Shown here: positions 48,489 to 56,546 of the stretch, in pieces
How the letters are laid out: each line of letters begins with the position of its first letter
How positions within the stretch are numbered: the stretch's first letter is position 1
Made by a program: the position numbers and the translations under genes
The notes under the pieces: generated by a model
The model's database searches: none
Told to the model about the DNA's origin: nothing
Seen by the model: the letters and a program-made list of their open reading frames with translations, nothing else
Source: Nonomuraea endophytica
GTDB lineage: Bacteria > Actinomycetota > Actinomycetes > Streptosporangiales > Streptosporangiaceae
Length of the DNA: 64,000 nt
Direction of reading: 5' to 3'
Assembly: GCF_014203235.1 (NCBI RefSeq)
Contig: NZ_JACHIN010000001.1
Location: 496,001 to 560,000, forward strand

Positions 48489-50195
48489 GATCGGGACGAT
48501 CTCCGGCGCGCCCAGCCGGATCGCGTCGGCGGCCTGGTCGGAATCCTGCTCCTGCGACAGCCGCTCGGCCTCGACCCGCTTGGTGTAATACTCCACCTCG
48601 CGCTTGACCTGCTCGTCGTCCCAGCCGAGCGGCCCGGCCAGCAGCTCGGCGGCCTCGTGCGCCACGGCCAGTCCGCGGTGGAAGGTCTCGATCGAGATGT
48701 GGGTACGCCTGGTCAGCACGTCGTTGAGGTGCCTGGCGCCCTCGTGGGTGGCGGCGTAGACGATCTCGGCGCGCAGGTAGTCGTCGGCGCCGTTGAGCGG
48801 GCCGCCCAGCGACGGGTCGTCCTCGATCAGGGCCAGGACCTCGTGGATGAGCGAGCCGTACCGCTGGAGCAGGTGCTCGATCCTGGCCACGTGCAGGCCG
48901 GACTCGGCGGCCAGGCGCTGGCGGCCGTTCCAGAGCGCCTGGTAGCCCTCGGCGCCGACGAGCGGGACGCGGTCGGTGCACGAGCGCGGCACCCGCTGGT
49001 CGAGGCCGTGCGCGACGGCGTCGACCGCGTCTTTGGCCATCACCCGATAGGTCGTGTACTTGCCCCCGGCGATCATCACCAGTCCGGGCACCGGGTGGGC
49101 GACGACGTGCTCGCGCGACAGCTTGGAGGTCTCCTCCGACTCGCCGGACAGCAGCGGGCGCAGCCCCGCGTAGACGCCCTCCACGTCGTCGCGCGTCAGC
49201 GGCACCGACAGCACCGCGTTGACGTGGTCGAGCAGGTAGTCGATGTCGACGCGGGAGGCGGCCGGGTGGGCCTTGTCGAGCGTCCACTCGGTGTCGGTGG
49301 TGCCGATGATCCAGTGGCGGCCCCACGGGATGACGAAAAGCACCGACTTCTCCGTGCGCAGGATGATCCCGGTCCGCGAGTGGATGCGGTCCCTGGGGAC
49401 GACCAGGTGGATGCCCTTGGAGGCGCGTACGTGGATCTGGCCTCGGCCGCCGACGAGCTCCTGGATGTCGTCGGTCCAGACGCCGGTGGCGTTGACCACC
49501 TGCTGGGCGCGCACGTCCAGCTCGGCGCCGCTCTCCAGGTCGCGTACCCGGACGCCGGTGACGCGCTCGCCCTCGCGCAGGAAGCCGACGACCTGGGCGC
49601 GCTGGGCCACGTGCGCGCCGTAGGAGGCGGCCGTGCGCAGCAGCGTCATCACGTAGCGGGCGTCGTCGACCTGCGCGTCCCAGTACTGCACGGCGCCGGT
49701 GAACGAGGTCTTCTTCAACGCCGGCGCCAGGCGCAGCGCGCGGCTGCGCGACAGGTGCCGGTGGCCGGGCACGCCCCTGTTCTGGCCGGAGGCGAAACCG
49801 AGCGTGTCATACAGCGCCACGCCGGCGCCCACGTAAGGCCGTTCCCACCCGAAATGCGTCATCGGGAACAGGAACGGCACCGGCCGTACCAGGTGCGGCG
49901 CGATCCGCTGCAGCAGCAGCGCCCGCTCCTGCAGCGCCTCGCGGACCAGTTCGAAGTTGAGCTGCTCCAGGTAGCGCAGGCCGCCGTGGATCAGCTTCGA
50001 CGAGCGCGAGGAGGTGCCGGAGGCGAAGTCCCTGGCCTCCACCACTCCGACCCGCAGCCCGCGCGTGATCGCGTCGAGCGCCACCCCGGCGCCCACGACC
50101 CCGCCGCCGACCACCACGAGATCGAGCTCCCGCTCCCCCATGGCCGCAAGCGCCGCCGTCCGGTCATCCGGCCCGAGTGCGCCCTTACCCGACAT
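48474..50195 (-). CDS. glpD: Aerobic glycerol-3-phosphate dehydrogenase
   Basis: Membrane-associated flavoenzyme oxidising glycerol 3-phosphate to dihydroxyacetone phosphate and feeding electrons to quinone. The 573-residue protein from the ATG at 50195 (behind GGGGGACAG) shows the FAD motif LVVVGGGVVGAGVALDAITRG, then the family blocks FASGTSSRSSKLIHGGLRYL, FLFPMTHFGW, VNATGVWTDDI, SKGIHLVVPRD and TDTEWTLDKAHP, and the C-terminal helical domain. Complete and typical. It terminates in a hairpin overlapping its stop. The alpha/beta hydrolase gene diverges from it. Confidence 0.96.
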   Translation of the reverse strand: MSGKGALGPDDRTAALAAMGERELDLVVVGGGVVGAGVALDAITRGLRVGVVEARDFASGTSSRSSKLIHGGLRYLEQLNFELVREALQERALLLQRIAPHLVRPVPFLFPMTHFGWERPYVGAGVALYDTLGFASGQNRGVPGHRHLSRSRALRLAPALKKTSFTGAVQYWDAQVDDARYVMTLLRTAASYGAHVAQRAQVVGFLREGERVTGVRVRDLESGAELDVRAQQVVNATGVWTDDIQELVGGRGQIHVRASKGIHLVVPRDRIHSRTGIILRTEKSVLFVIPWGRHWIIGTTDTEWTLDKAHPAASRVDIDYLLDHVNAVLSVPLTRDDVEGVYAGLRPLLSGESEETSKLSREHVVAHPVPGLVMIAGGKYTTYRVMAKDAVDAVAHGLDQRVPRSCTDRVPLVGAEGYQALWNGRQRLAAESGLHVARIEHLLQRYGSLIHEVLALIEDDPSLGGPLNGADDYLRAEIVYAATHEGARHLNDVLTRRTHISIETFHRGLAVAHEAAELLAGPLGWDDEQVKREVEYYTKRVEAERLSQEQDSDQAADAIRLGAPEIVPIPERS

Positions 50196-50312
50196 CTGTC
50201 CCCCTGCCGCTCGTCCTGGCCGTCGGCTATCCCTCCCGACCCTATTCCCCCCTTCTCCTTCCTTTACGGCGCCGCTTCGTTTCGTGACCTCGTTCGTCCA
50301 GGCTTGTCGGCC

Positions 50313-51152
50313 ATGACCTCCACCACGATGTTCACCGCCGACGACGGAACCGCCCTGGCCCGCCACGAGTTCGGCCAGGGCGAGCCGCTGGTCTGCCTGC
50401 CGGGCGGGCCCATGTCGGCCTCCAGCTACCTCGGCGACCTGGGCGGGCTGTCAGCGGACCGGCGCCTGGTCATGCTCGACCTGCGCGGCACAGGCGGCTC
50501 CGCCGTACCGGAGGACACCTCCACCTACCGTTGCGACCGGCTCGTCCCCGACGTGGAAGCCCTGCGCCGCCACCTCGGCCTGGAGCGGCTCGACCTGCTC
50601 GCCCACTCCGCCGGCGCCAACCTCGCGGTCCTCTACACCGCCGGCCACCCCGAGCGCGTACGGTCGCTGACGCTCATCACGCCCAGCGTGTTCGCCGTCG
50701 GCCTCATGCCGTCGGGAGAACAGCGGCGCGCGTTCGCCATGCTCAGGAAGGACGAGCCCTGGTTCGCCGGCGCCCATGCCGCGCTGGTGAACATCACCGA
50801 AGGCCGCGGCGGGCCCGACGACTGGCCGGCCATCGCGCCGTTCTCCTGGGGCCGCTGGGACGAGGCCGCCCGTGCCCGCGTCGTCGCCGAGGACGCGCTG
50901 CGCAACGACGACGCCGCCCGTGTCTACGGCCGGGACGCCTTCGACCCGCCGTCCACCCGGGCCGCCCTGGGCGATTTCGAGGGGCCGGTGCGCCTGCTGG
51001 CCGGCGAGTACGACATGGGAGCCATGCCGGAGGTCGTCCGTGAGATGGCCGGGTTGTTCCCGCGCGGGGTCATGGCCGTCCAGCAGGGCGCCGGGCATTT
51101 TCCCTGGCTGGACGACCCTCAGGCGTTCCTCCGGTTCATGCGGGAGTCGTGA
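50313..51152 (+). CDS. Alpha/beta hydrolase, proline-iminopeptidase-like
   Basis: A 279-residue serine hydrolase. It shows LVCLPGGPMSASSYL (oxyanion region of the PIP type, with GGP), MLDLRGTGGSA (DxRGxGxS), the nucleophile elbow LLAHSAGANLAV (AHSAG, a variant of GxSxG) and QGAGHFPWLDDP with the catalytic His. DLRGTGGS is typical of prolyl aminopeptidase-like enzymes. The ATG at 50313 has no obvious ribosome site, suggesting leaderless translation. Its end overlaps the convergent aldolase gene by 17 nt. Substrate unknown. Confidence 0.87.
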   Translation: MTSTTMFTADDGTALARHEFGQGEPLVCLPGGPMSASSYLGDLGGLSADRRLVMLDLRGTGGSAVPEDTSTYRCDRLVPDVEALRRHLGLERLDLLAHSAGANLAVLYTAGHPERVRSLTLITPSVFAVGLMPSGEQRRAFAMLRKDEPWFAGAHAALVNITEGRGGPDDWPAIAPFSWGRWDEAARARVVAEDALRNDDAARVYGRDAFDPPSTRAALGDFEGPVRLLAGEYDMGAMPEVVREMAGLFPRGVMAVQQGAGHFPWLDDPQAFLRFMRES

Positions 51153-51966
51153 GCACCTTCAGCAGGTGCGTCACCTCGCGGGCCACCGCATCGCGGCCCG
51201 CCTTGAGGTACTTGCGGGAGTCGACCACCTTCTCGTCGCGGGCCAGGTAGTCGCGGACCGCGCCGGTGAACGCCTTGTTGAGGTGGGTGGCTATGTTGAT
51301 CTTCTTCATGCCCTGCCGTACCGCCGCGCTCAGAGTCTCGTCGGGCACCCCCGACGAGCCGTGCAGCACCAGCGGGACCGGCACCGCCGCGCGCAGCTCG
51401 GCGATCAGGGCCAGGTCGAGGACGGCGTCCTTCGTGGTCATGGCGTGCGAACTGCCGACCGCCACCGCCAGGGCGTCCACGCCGGTGCGGGCCACGTAGT
51501 CGACCGCCTCGTGCGGCTTGGTGCGCGCGCCGGGCGCGTGCACGCCGTCCTTCCCGCCGACCTCGCCGAGCTCGGCCTCCACCCAGACACCCCGCTCATG
51601 GCAGTACGCCGCCACCTCGGCCGTGACCCGCACGTTCTCCTCGTCGGGCAGCGCCGAGGCGTCGAACATCACCGACCCGATCCCCAGCTCCACCGCCTCC
51701 TCCACCAGGTCACGCCGCGTGGCATGGTCCAGGTGGACGGCCACCGGCACCTTGGCCAGCTCGGCCACGGCCATCGAGGCACGGGCGATGGGCGCGAGGG
51801 CGCCGTGGTAGCGGACGCAGTTCTCGCTGATCTGCAGGACCACCGGCAGGCCCAGGGCCTCGGCGCCGGCCACGATGGCGGTGGCGTGCTCCAGCTGGAT
51901 CACATTGAACGCGCCGACGCCGGCGGGGGAGCTGGCGATGATGTCGCCGATTCCGGCGAGGGGCAT
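51136..51966 (-). CDS. Class II ketose-bisphosphate aldolase (tagatose/fructose-bisphosphate type)
   Basis: Zinc-dependent aldolase of 276 residues cleaving tagatose- or fructose-1,6-bisphosphate to triose phosphates. The start is behind AAGGAG. Motifs: GAFNVIQLEHATAIV, VAVHLDHAT (catalytic Asp and zinc His), VMFDASALPDEENV, EAELGEVGGKDG (zinc Glu), VGSSHAM (zinc His) and LVLHGSSGVPD with GMKKINIATHL (phosphate and zinc binding). The context with a SIS isomerase/deaminase, NagA and a PfkB kinase suggests the KbaY/GatY/AgaY role in amino-sugar catabolism. It is separated from the kinase by a 344-nt repeat-rich gap. Confidence 0.92.
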   Translation of the reverse strand: MPLAGIGDIIASSPAGVGAFNVIQLEHATAIVAGAEALGLPVVLQISENCVRYHGALAPIARASMAVAELAKVPVAVHLDHATRRDLVEEAVELGIGSVMFDASALPDEENVRVTAEVAAYCHERGVWVEAELGEVGGKDGVHAPGARTKPHEAVDYVARTGVDALAVAVGSSHAMTTKDAVLDLALIAELRAAVPVPLVLHGSSGVPDETLSAAVRQGMKKINIATHLNKAFTGAVRDYLARDEKVVDSRKYLKAGRDAVAREVTHLLKVLTTPA

Positions 51967-52037
51967 GACGGGCTCCTTCAGATCGTGGTGCCCCGGGCTG
52001 GGGCGCTTGCTGGGTCATGCGGGTCACCCGACCCGAG

Positions 52038-52087
52038 CCGCCCGACCCGCCTGACCGGCGGATCCGCCCGTCAGGCGGGTCGGGCGG
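52038..52087. repeat. Near-perfect 50-bp palindrome
   Basis: Left arm CCGCCCGACCCGCCTGAC (52038-52055) and right arm GTCAGGCGGGTCGGGCGG (52070-52087) pair perfectly over 18 bp. The 14 nt between them contain GGCGGATCCGCC, itself a perfect palindrome, so 24 of 25 positions pair. It could be a terminator, an RNA processing signal or a mobile-repeat remnant. Confidence 0.85.
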
Positions 52088-52244
52088 ACCGCTTGGGCGG
52101 ACCGCTTGGGCGGACAGCTCGGGCGCAGGTCGGACGGGCGGGTGGCTCGGACGCCTGATCAGCGGTCCGTCGGTCGGACGGGTCTGACAGCCGGATCCGA
52201 CGGGCGGATCGGCCAAGTCGGCCAAGTCGGGCGGGTGTGGCGGT

Positions 52245-52289
52245 AGGTCTGGCAGGTCTGGCAGGTCTGGCAGGTCTGGCAGGTCTGGC
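52245..52289. repeat. Five tandem copies of a 9-bp unit
   Basis: The unit AGGTCTGGC occurs five times without gaps, followed by partly matching AGGTCGGGC-like units. A minisatellite, located downstream of the kinase stop on the minus strand. Confidence 0.9.
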
Positions 52290-52310
52290 GGGCAGGTCGG
52301 GCGGATCGGC

Positions 52311-53342
52311 CTAGTCGGGTGGGTCTGGCAGGTTGGGCTGGTGGGGCTGGTGGGTTGGGTGGGTGGGGCTGGTGGGTGGGTGGGGTTTGGAAATGTCGAT
52401 CTTTGGGTGGATGTCGGTGTAGACGTTGTGGTCGAAGTCGCCTGCTACCGGTGCGGCGACCGCGGCGGCGCCGAGGGCGGCGGCTCGGCGGAGGCGGTCC
52501 GGCCAGGCGGCCGCCTCGACCAGGCCCAGCGCCAGCCCGGCCACCAACGCGTCGCCCGCGCCCGTCGGGTTCCCCGCCACCGTGTACGGCATGCGGGCCC
52601 GGAAGTCCCCCTCCGGCGTGACGGCCAGCAGGCCGTCCTTGCCCATGGACACCACCACCGACTCGGCCCCCCGGGAGCGCAGGGCCTGGGCGCCTTCGGC
52701 CGGAGTGCCGCCGGGCACCGCCCTGGCGAGCTCCTCGTGGTTGGGCTTGACGATCGTGGGCCGTCCGGCGGGTGCGTGGCGCAGCGGCTCACCGTCGGCG
52801 TCGACGATGGCGGGCACGCCGTGGCGGGCGGCGATCTGGGCCAGCGTGGCGTAGAAGTCGGCAGGCACGCCTCCGGGCAGACTCCCCGAGATCACCACCG
52901 CATCGGCCGCCCTGACCCGCGTTTCAAACGACATCACGAAATTTCGTAGCTCTTCGGGCGTCACCTCGGGACCCGGCTCATTGAACAACGCCGTCCGGCC
53001 GGCGGCAGGCGCCGCCGTACCAGCCGAAACCCCCGCACCCGACGAGTCGGCGGGATGGGCGGAGATGACCAGGGTGGTGCGGGACTCGCCCGCGATAGGG
53101 GTGAAGGCGTGCGCGAGCCCCGCGGAGTCCAGTTCGGACAGTACGGCCTGGCCGGTCGGACCGCCCGCGAGGCCCACGGCCAGCACGTCGTGACCGAGGG
53201 CGGCCAGCACGCGGGCCACGTTGACGCCCTTGCCACCCGCCCGCCGGTGAACCGCCGAGACGCGGTTGACGCCGTCCCAGTCCACGGCCCCGACCCGGTA
53301 GGTGGTGTCCAGGGCGGCGTTGAGGGTGACAGTGACGATCAT
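52311..53342 (-). CDS. PfkB-family phosphosugar kinase (1-phosphofructokinase / tagatose-6-phosphate kinase type)
   Basis: A 343-residue kinase phosphorylating a ketohexose phosphate with ATP. It begins MIVTVTLNAALDTTYRV and has RAGGKGVNVARVLAALG (PfkB signature 1), VVISGSLPGGVP, IVKPNHEELAR and NPTGAGDALVAGLALGL (signature 2 with catalytic Asp). The natural end is probably near GDFDHNVYTDIHPKIDI; about 25 further residues are a His/Pro/Thr-rich tail that reads into the neighbouring repeat. Its start overlaps the nagA stop by one base. With the next gene, an aldolase, it supplies tagatose- or fructose-bisphosphate cleavage. Confidence 0.92.
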   Translation of the reverse strand: MIVTVTLNAALDTTYRVGAVDWDGVNRVSAVHRRAGGKGVNVARVLAALGHDVLAVGLAGGPTGQAVLSELDSAGLAHAFTPIAGESRTTLVISAHPADSSGAGVSAGTAAPAAGRTALFNEPGPEVTPEELRNFVMSFETRVRAADAVVISGSLPGGVPADFYATLAQIAARHGVPAIVDADGEPLRHAPAGRPTIVKPNHEELARAVPGGTPAEGAQALRSRGAESVVVSMGKDGLLAVTPEGDFRARMPYTVAGNPTGAGDALVAGLALGLVEAAAWPDRLRRAAALGAAAVAAPVAGDFDHNVYTDIHPKIDISKPHPPTSPTHPTHQPHQPNLPDPPD

Positions 53343-54487
53343 CAGGGCTCCGTGGTCCAGATTCCGCGCCGCATCACGCCCTCCACCTCAAGGTCGGCGG
53401 AGAGCACCACCAGGTCGGCGAACTTGCCGGCGGCGATCGTGCCGAGCCGGTCGGACAGGCCGAGCACGCGTGCCGGGGTCGCCGAGGTCACGCTCACCGC
53501 CTCGGACAACGTGAGCCCGGCCACCCGCACCGCGCGCCGGAACGCGACGTCCATGGTGAGCGTGCTGCCCGCGATCGAGCCGCCCTCGACCAGCCGGGCG
53601 ACGCCGCCGGCGACGTTGACGTCCATGCTGCCGAGCTTGTAGACGCCGTCGGACAGGCCGGTGGCCATCATGGCGTCGGTGATGAGCACGGTACGGCCCG
53701 GCCCCGCGACGTCGAACGCCAGCTTGATCATCGCCGGATGCACGTGCACCCCGTCGTTGATCAGCTCGACGGTCACCCGCTCGTCCTCCAGCAGCGCGGC
53801 GATCGGCCCGGGGGCGCGGTGCCCCAGCGCCGGCATCGCGTTGTACAGGTGTGTGGCGACGCTGCCACCCGCCTCGATCCCGGCCTGCGTCTGCTCGAAC
53901 GTCGCGTCGCTGTGGCCGATGGCGGCGATCACGCCGGAGCCGACGGCCTCGCGGATGGTGTCGAGCGCACCGGGCAGTTCGGCGGCGATGGTGACCATGC
54001 GCACATGTCCGCGCCCGGCCTTCACCAGCCCGGCGAACTCCCCCGGCGACGGATCGCGCAACGCGGTCGGGTCGTGCGCGCCGCAGCGGTCCTTGGAGAT
54101 GTAGGGACCCTCGAAGTGGATCCCGGCCAGCAGTCCGTCGTCACACAGGTCGGCCAGCGAGGCGGCCGCCGCGGCGAGACCGTTCACGGGCCCGCTGACC
54201 AGGCTGGCCACCATCGTGGTGGTGCCGTGCTTCCGGTGCAGGGCGATCGCGTCGCGCGCGGTCTCCTGGTCGCCGGTCGGGAAGGAGCCGCCCGCACCGC
54301 CGTGGTTGTGGATGTCCACGAACCCGGGCACGACGTGGCGTCCGCCCAGACTGTGACCGTCACGCGGCGCCGGGCCCTGCCCGACGTGCGTGACCCGGCC
54401 GTCCTCGATGGTCAGCCACCCGTCGTGAACCCCCTCGGGGCTCACGATGCGGGCGTCGGAGAGAGTGACGGATGCAGTGATGCTCAT
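53342..54487 (-). CDS. nagA: N-acetylglucosamine-6-phosphate deacetylase
   Basis: Amidohydrolase-superfamily enzyme of 381 residues removing acetate from GlcNAc-6-P or GalNAc-6-P. The start at 54487 overlaps the SIS gene stop by 4 nt. Motifs: VVPGFVDIHNHGGAGGSF (metal HxH), HFEGPYISKDRCGAHDP (Glu ligand and substrate loop), AAIGHSDATFEQ, ATHLYNAMPALGHRAPG (substrate phosphate-binding HLFNAM-like) and VLITDAMMATG with the catalytic Asp. The C-terminus returns to the small beta domain (RLGTIAAGKFADLVVLS). No missing residues seen. It works between the SIS protein and the PfkB kinase in the same operon. Confidence 0.95.
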   Translation of the reverse strand: MSITASVTLSDARIVSPEGVHDGWLTIEDGRVTHVGQGPAPRDGHSLGGRHVVPGFVDIHNHGGAGGSFPTGDQETARDAIALHRKHGTTTMVASLVSGPVNGLAAAAASLADLCDDGLLAGIHFEGPYISKDRCGAHDPTALRDPSPGEFAGLVKAGRGHVRMVTIAAELPGALDTIREAVGSGVIAAIGHSDATFEQTQAGIEAGGSVATHLYNAMPALGHRAPGPIAALLEDERVTVELINDGVHVHPAMIKLAFDVAGPGRTVLITDAMMATGLSDGVYKLGSMDVNVAGGVARLVEGGSIAGSTLTMDVAFRRAVRVAGLTLSEAVSVTSATPARVLGLSDRLGTIAAGKFADLVVLSADLEVEGVMRRGIWTTEP

Positions 54488-55359
54488 GAAGAAAGGATCA
54501 CAGATCGCGTGAGGTGCAGGGGCTCGTCCGGGTTGAGCCCGCGGGCGAAGGCGCGCGCGACGGCCACGCGCTGGGCGCGGACGAGTTCGGCCATCGGGTC
54601 CAGCGAGGACTCGAAGAACCCGCCGCCGGTGGCCTCGACCTGCTCGCGCAGTCCTTCCGGGGCGGAACCGAGCATCCAGGTGACCCGGCCGGGCCCGGCG
54701 ATGCTGATCGGGCCGTGGCGGTACTCCATGGCCGGGTACGCCTCCGTCCACGACCGGGACGCCTCGCGCATCTTCAGCGCTGCCTCCTGGGCCAGGCCCA
54801 CGGACCAGCCGGAGCCGAGGAAGCTGAACTGCTCGGCCTCGACCAGCTGCTCGGGCAGCGGCGCGGCCACCGCCTCAGCGACGTCGTCGATCGCCCGCGT
54901 GAGGTCCTCGCCGAGGCTCGCGCGGAGCATGGCGAGCTGGGTGGTGGCGAAGCGGGTCTGCACGACGGACTTCTCGTCGGCGTAGTCGAGCACGATCACC
55001 TGCTCGGCGGCGCTCATGATCGGGGTGTTCGGGTCGGCGGTGATCGCCGTGGTCCTGGTGTCGCCGAGCTTGCCGAGCAGTTCCAGCACCTCGGTGGTGG
55101 TGCCGGAGCGGGTGAGGGCGAGCACGCGGTCGTAGCGGCGTCCGGTGGGCGCCTCGGAGGCGGCGAACGCGTCCGTCTCGCCCAGCCCGGCCCGCTCGCG
55201 CAGCGTGGCGTACGCCATGGCGATGAACCAGGAGGTCCCGCAGCCGACGACGGCGACGCGCTCTCCCGGTCGCGGCAGCGCGTCGACGGGAACGTTCTCG
55301 ACGGCACGGCGCCAGCAGTCGGGCTGAGAGGCGATCTCTGCCTCGGTGTGGGTGGTCAC
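54484..55359 (-). CDS. SIS-domain sugar isomerase/deaminase (AgaS/GlmS C-terminal-like)
   Basis: A 291-residue protein with two SIS domains, homologous to the isomerase half of GlmS and to AgaS ketose-aldose deaminase. Phosphosugar loops: VVGCGTSWFIAMAYATL, LALTRSGTTTEVLELLGKL, TADPNTPI with LDYADEKSVVQTRFATT, FLGSGWSVGLAQEAALKMRE and EAYPAMEYRHGPISIAGPG (active-site region). It should convert glucosamine- or galactosamine-6-phosphate to a ketose phosphate plus ammonia. The second GTG (55359), 6 nt after GGAGG, is chosen. It is the first gene of the amino-sugar operon, divergent from the DeoR gene. Confidence 0.9.
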   Translation of the reverse strand: MTTHTEAEIASQPDCWRRAVENVPVDALPRPGERVAVVGCGTSWFIAMAYATLRERAGLGETDAFAASEAPTGRRYDRVLALTRSGTTTEVLELLGKLGDTRTTAITADPNTPIMSAAEQVIVLDYADEKSVVQTRFATTQLAMLRASLGEDLTRAIDDVAEAVAAPLPEQLVEAEQFSFLGSGWSVGLAQEAALKMREASRSWTEAYPAMEYRHGPISIAGPGRVTWMLGSAPEGLREQVEATGGGFFESSLDPMAELVRAQRVAVARAFARGLNPDEPLHLTRSVILSS

Positions 55360-55362
55360 CAC

Positions 55363-55486
55363 TTACCTCCGGGGGTGATTGTTTCTGCGTTTTTTATACC
55401 AGAATGAAGCAGGAAACTGCACTGTTCGCTCTGACCTCCTCGGTTGTGCCACGCTTGCTCCTGACGGATCACCTAGGAGGCAAATC
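55363..55486. promoter_or_regulatory. Divergent promoter region of the amino-sugar operon and deoR
   Basis: On the minus strand TATAAA (about 55393-55398) is a good -10 candidate for the operon. A short inverted repeat GCAG-GAAA-CTGC (55409-55420) lies between the two genes and could be part of a DeoR operator. Confidence 0.45.
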
Positions 55487-56257
55487 GTGTCCAGGTATGA
55501 CAGATGGAACGCGATTCTCGAGTTGCTCGCCCAGGAGGGCCGTCTCTCCGTAGAGGAAGCTGCCCAGGCGCTCGAGGTCTCCACCGCCACCATCCGCCGC
55601 GACTTCGACCAACTCGCCCAGCAGCAGATGCTCATGCGCACGCGGGGCGGCGCCGTGGCCCAGAGCGTCAGCTACGACCTGCCGCTGCGCTACAAGACCG
55701 CCCGGCACGCCGACGAGAAGCACCGCATAGCCGCGGCCGCCGCCGAACTCGTCAACCCCGGCGCCGTCATCGGCCTCAACGGCGGCACCACCACCTCGGA
55801 GCTGGCCCGCACCCTCGCCACCCAGTCGACGCTGGAGTCGGGCTTCACCATCGTCACCAACGCGCTGAACATCGCCTCGGAGCTCACCGTCCGCCAGCAC
55901 GTCAAGATCGTGGTGACGGGCGGCGTGGCCCGCCAGCAGTCCTACGAGCTCATCGGCCCGCTGGCCAACGGCGTCCTGGACCAGGTCACGCTCGACGCGG
56001 CGTTCCTCGGCGTGGACGCGCTCGACGCCGAACTCGGCGCCTCCGCCCACCACGAGGGCGAGGCCAGCGTCAACCATCTGCTGGTCAGCCGCGCGGCGCA
56101 GGTGGTGGTGGTCGCCGACTCATCCAAGATCGGCAAACGCGCCTTCGCCCGCATCTGCCCCCTGTCCGAGATCGACACCCTCGTCACCGACGAACAACTC
56201 TCCGACGCGCTCTTCGACCAAATCTCCGAGGCCGGCGTCAAAGTCATCCGCGCCTGA
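55487..56257 (+). CDS. DeoR-family transcriptional repressor
   Basis: A 256-residue regulator from GTG 55487 (7 nt after GGAGG). N-terminal helix-turn-helix: RYDRWNAILELLAQEGRLSV then EEAAQALEVSTATIRRDFDQLAQQQ, the DeoR signature. The sugar-phosphate-sensing domain follows with IGLNGGTTTSELARTLA, IVTNALNIASEL, VVTGGVAR, DAAFLGVDALD and VVVADSSKIGKRAF. It diverges from the SIS-nagA-kinase-aldolase operon and should be released by a phosphorylated intermediate such as an amino-sugar or ketose phosphate. Confidence 0.95.
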   Translation: MSRYDRWNAILELLAQEGRLSVEEAAQALEVSTATIRRDFDQLAQQQMLMRTRGGAVAQSVSYDLPLRYKTARHADEKHRIAAAAAELVNPGAVIGLNGGTTTSELARTLATQSTLESGFTIVTNALNIASELTVRQHVKIVVTGGVARQQSYELIGPLANGVLDQVTLDAAFLGVDALDAELGASAHHEGEASVNHLLVSRAAQVVVVADSSKIGKRAFARICPLSEIDTLVTDEQLSDALFDQISEAGVKVIRA

Positions 56258-56503
56258 TTCTCGCTTCTGTTCAGGGCCTTCCATCCGTTACGGCAAGCCG
56301 CCCCACCGCCACCCGCCGTCGTGCGCGCGCGCAGATCGCGGGGGTCGCTTCTCACGTCGGACGTGGTCCCCACCGCAACGGCCCACGTCACCCCTCAAGG
56401 CCCGAACTCTTGCCCCAATCCCACGCTCCGCCTTGCCCGGTGGTGTCCCCACTGCCATGCCGGGCACCCCAGCCGGTTTCCCCGATTGGGCCGACAGGGT
56501 CGG

Positions 56504-56523
56504 CGGTTACCCGGTTGTAACCG
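56504..56523 (+). promoter_or_regulatory. Inverted repeat upstream of the response regulator gene
   Basis: CGGTTAC-CCGGTT-GTAACCG is a 7-bp inverted repeat with 6-nt spacer, 23 nt before the response-regulator start. It may be the binding site of the response regulator itself. The rest of 56258-56546 shows no gene. Confidence 0.5.
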
Positions 56524-56546
56524 GGGGCGGGGCATTCTGGGGCGTC

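Larger units (their letters stand above)
51967..52310. other. Repeat-rich gap between kinase and aldolase genes
   Basis: Non-coding as far as can be seen. It contains a long palindrome (52038-52087), two copies of a 13-bp unit CGGACCGCTTGGG near 52085, five 9-bp direct repeats (52245-52289) and GGTGGG-type runs that continue into the kinase 3' end. Unusual inside an otherwise tightly packed operon. Confidence 0.7.

Noticed and set aside
52245..52289. Five 9-bp direct repeats as a CRISPR array
   Set aside because: Units are 9 bp without spacers and no cas genes are present; it is a simple minisatellite.
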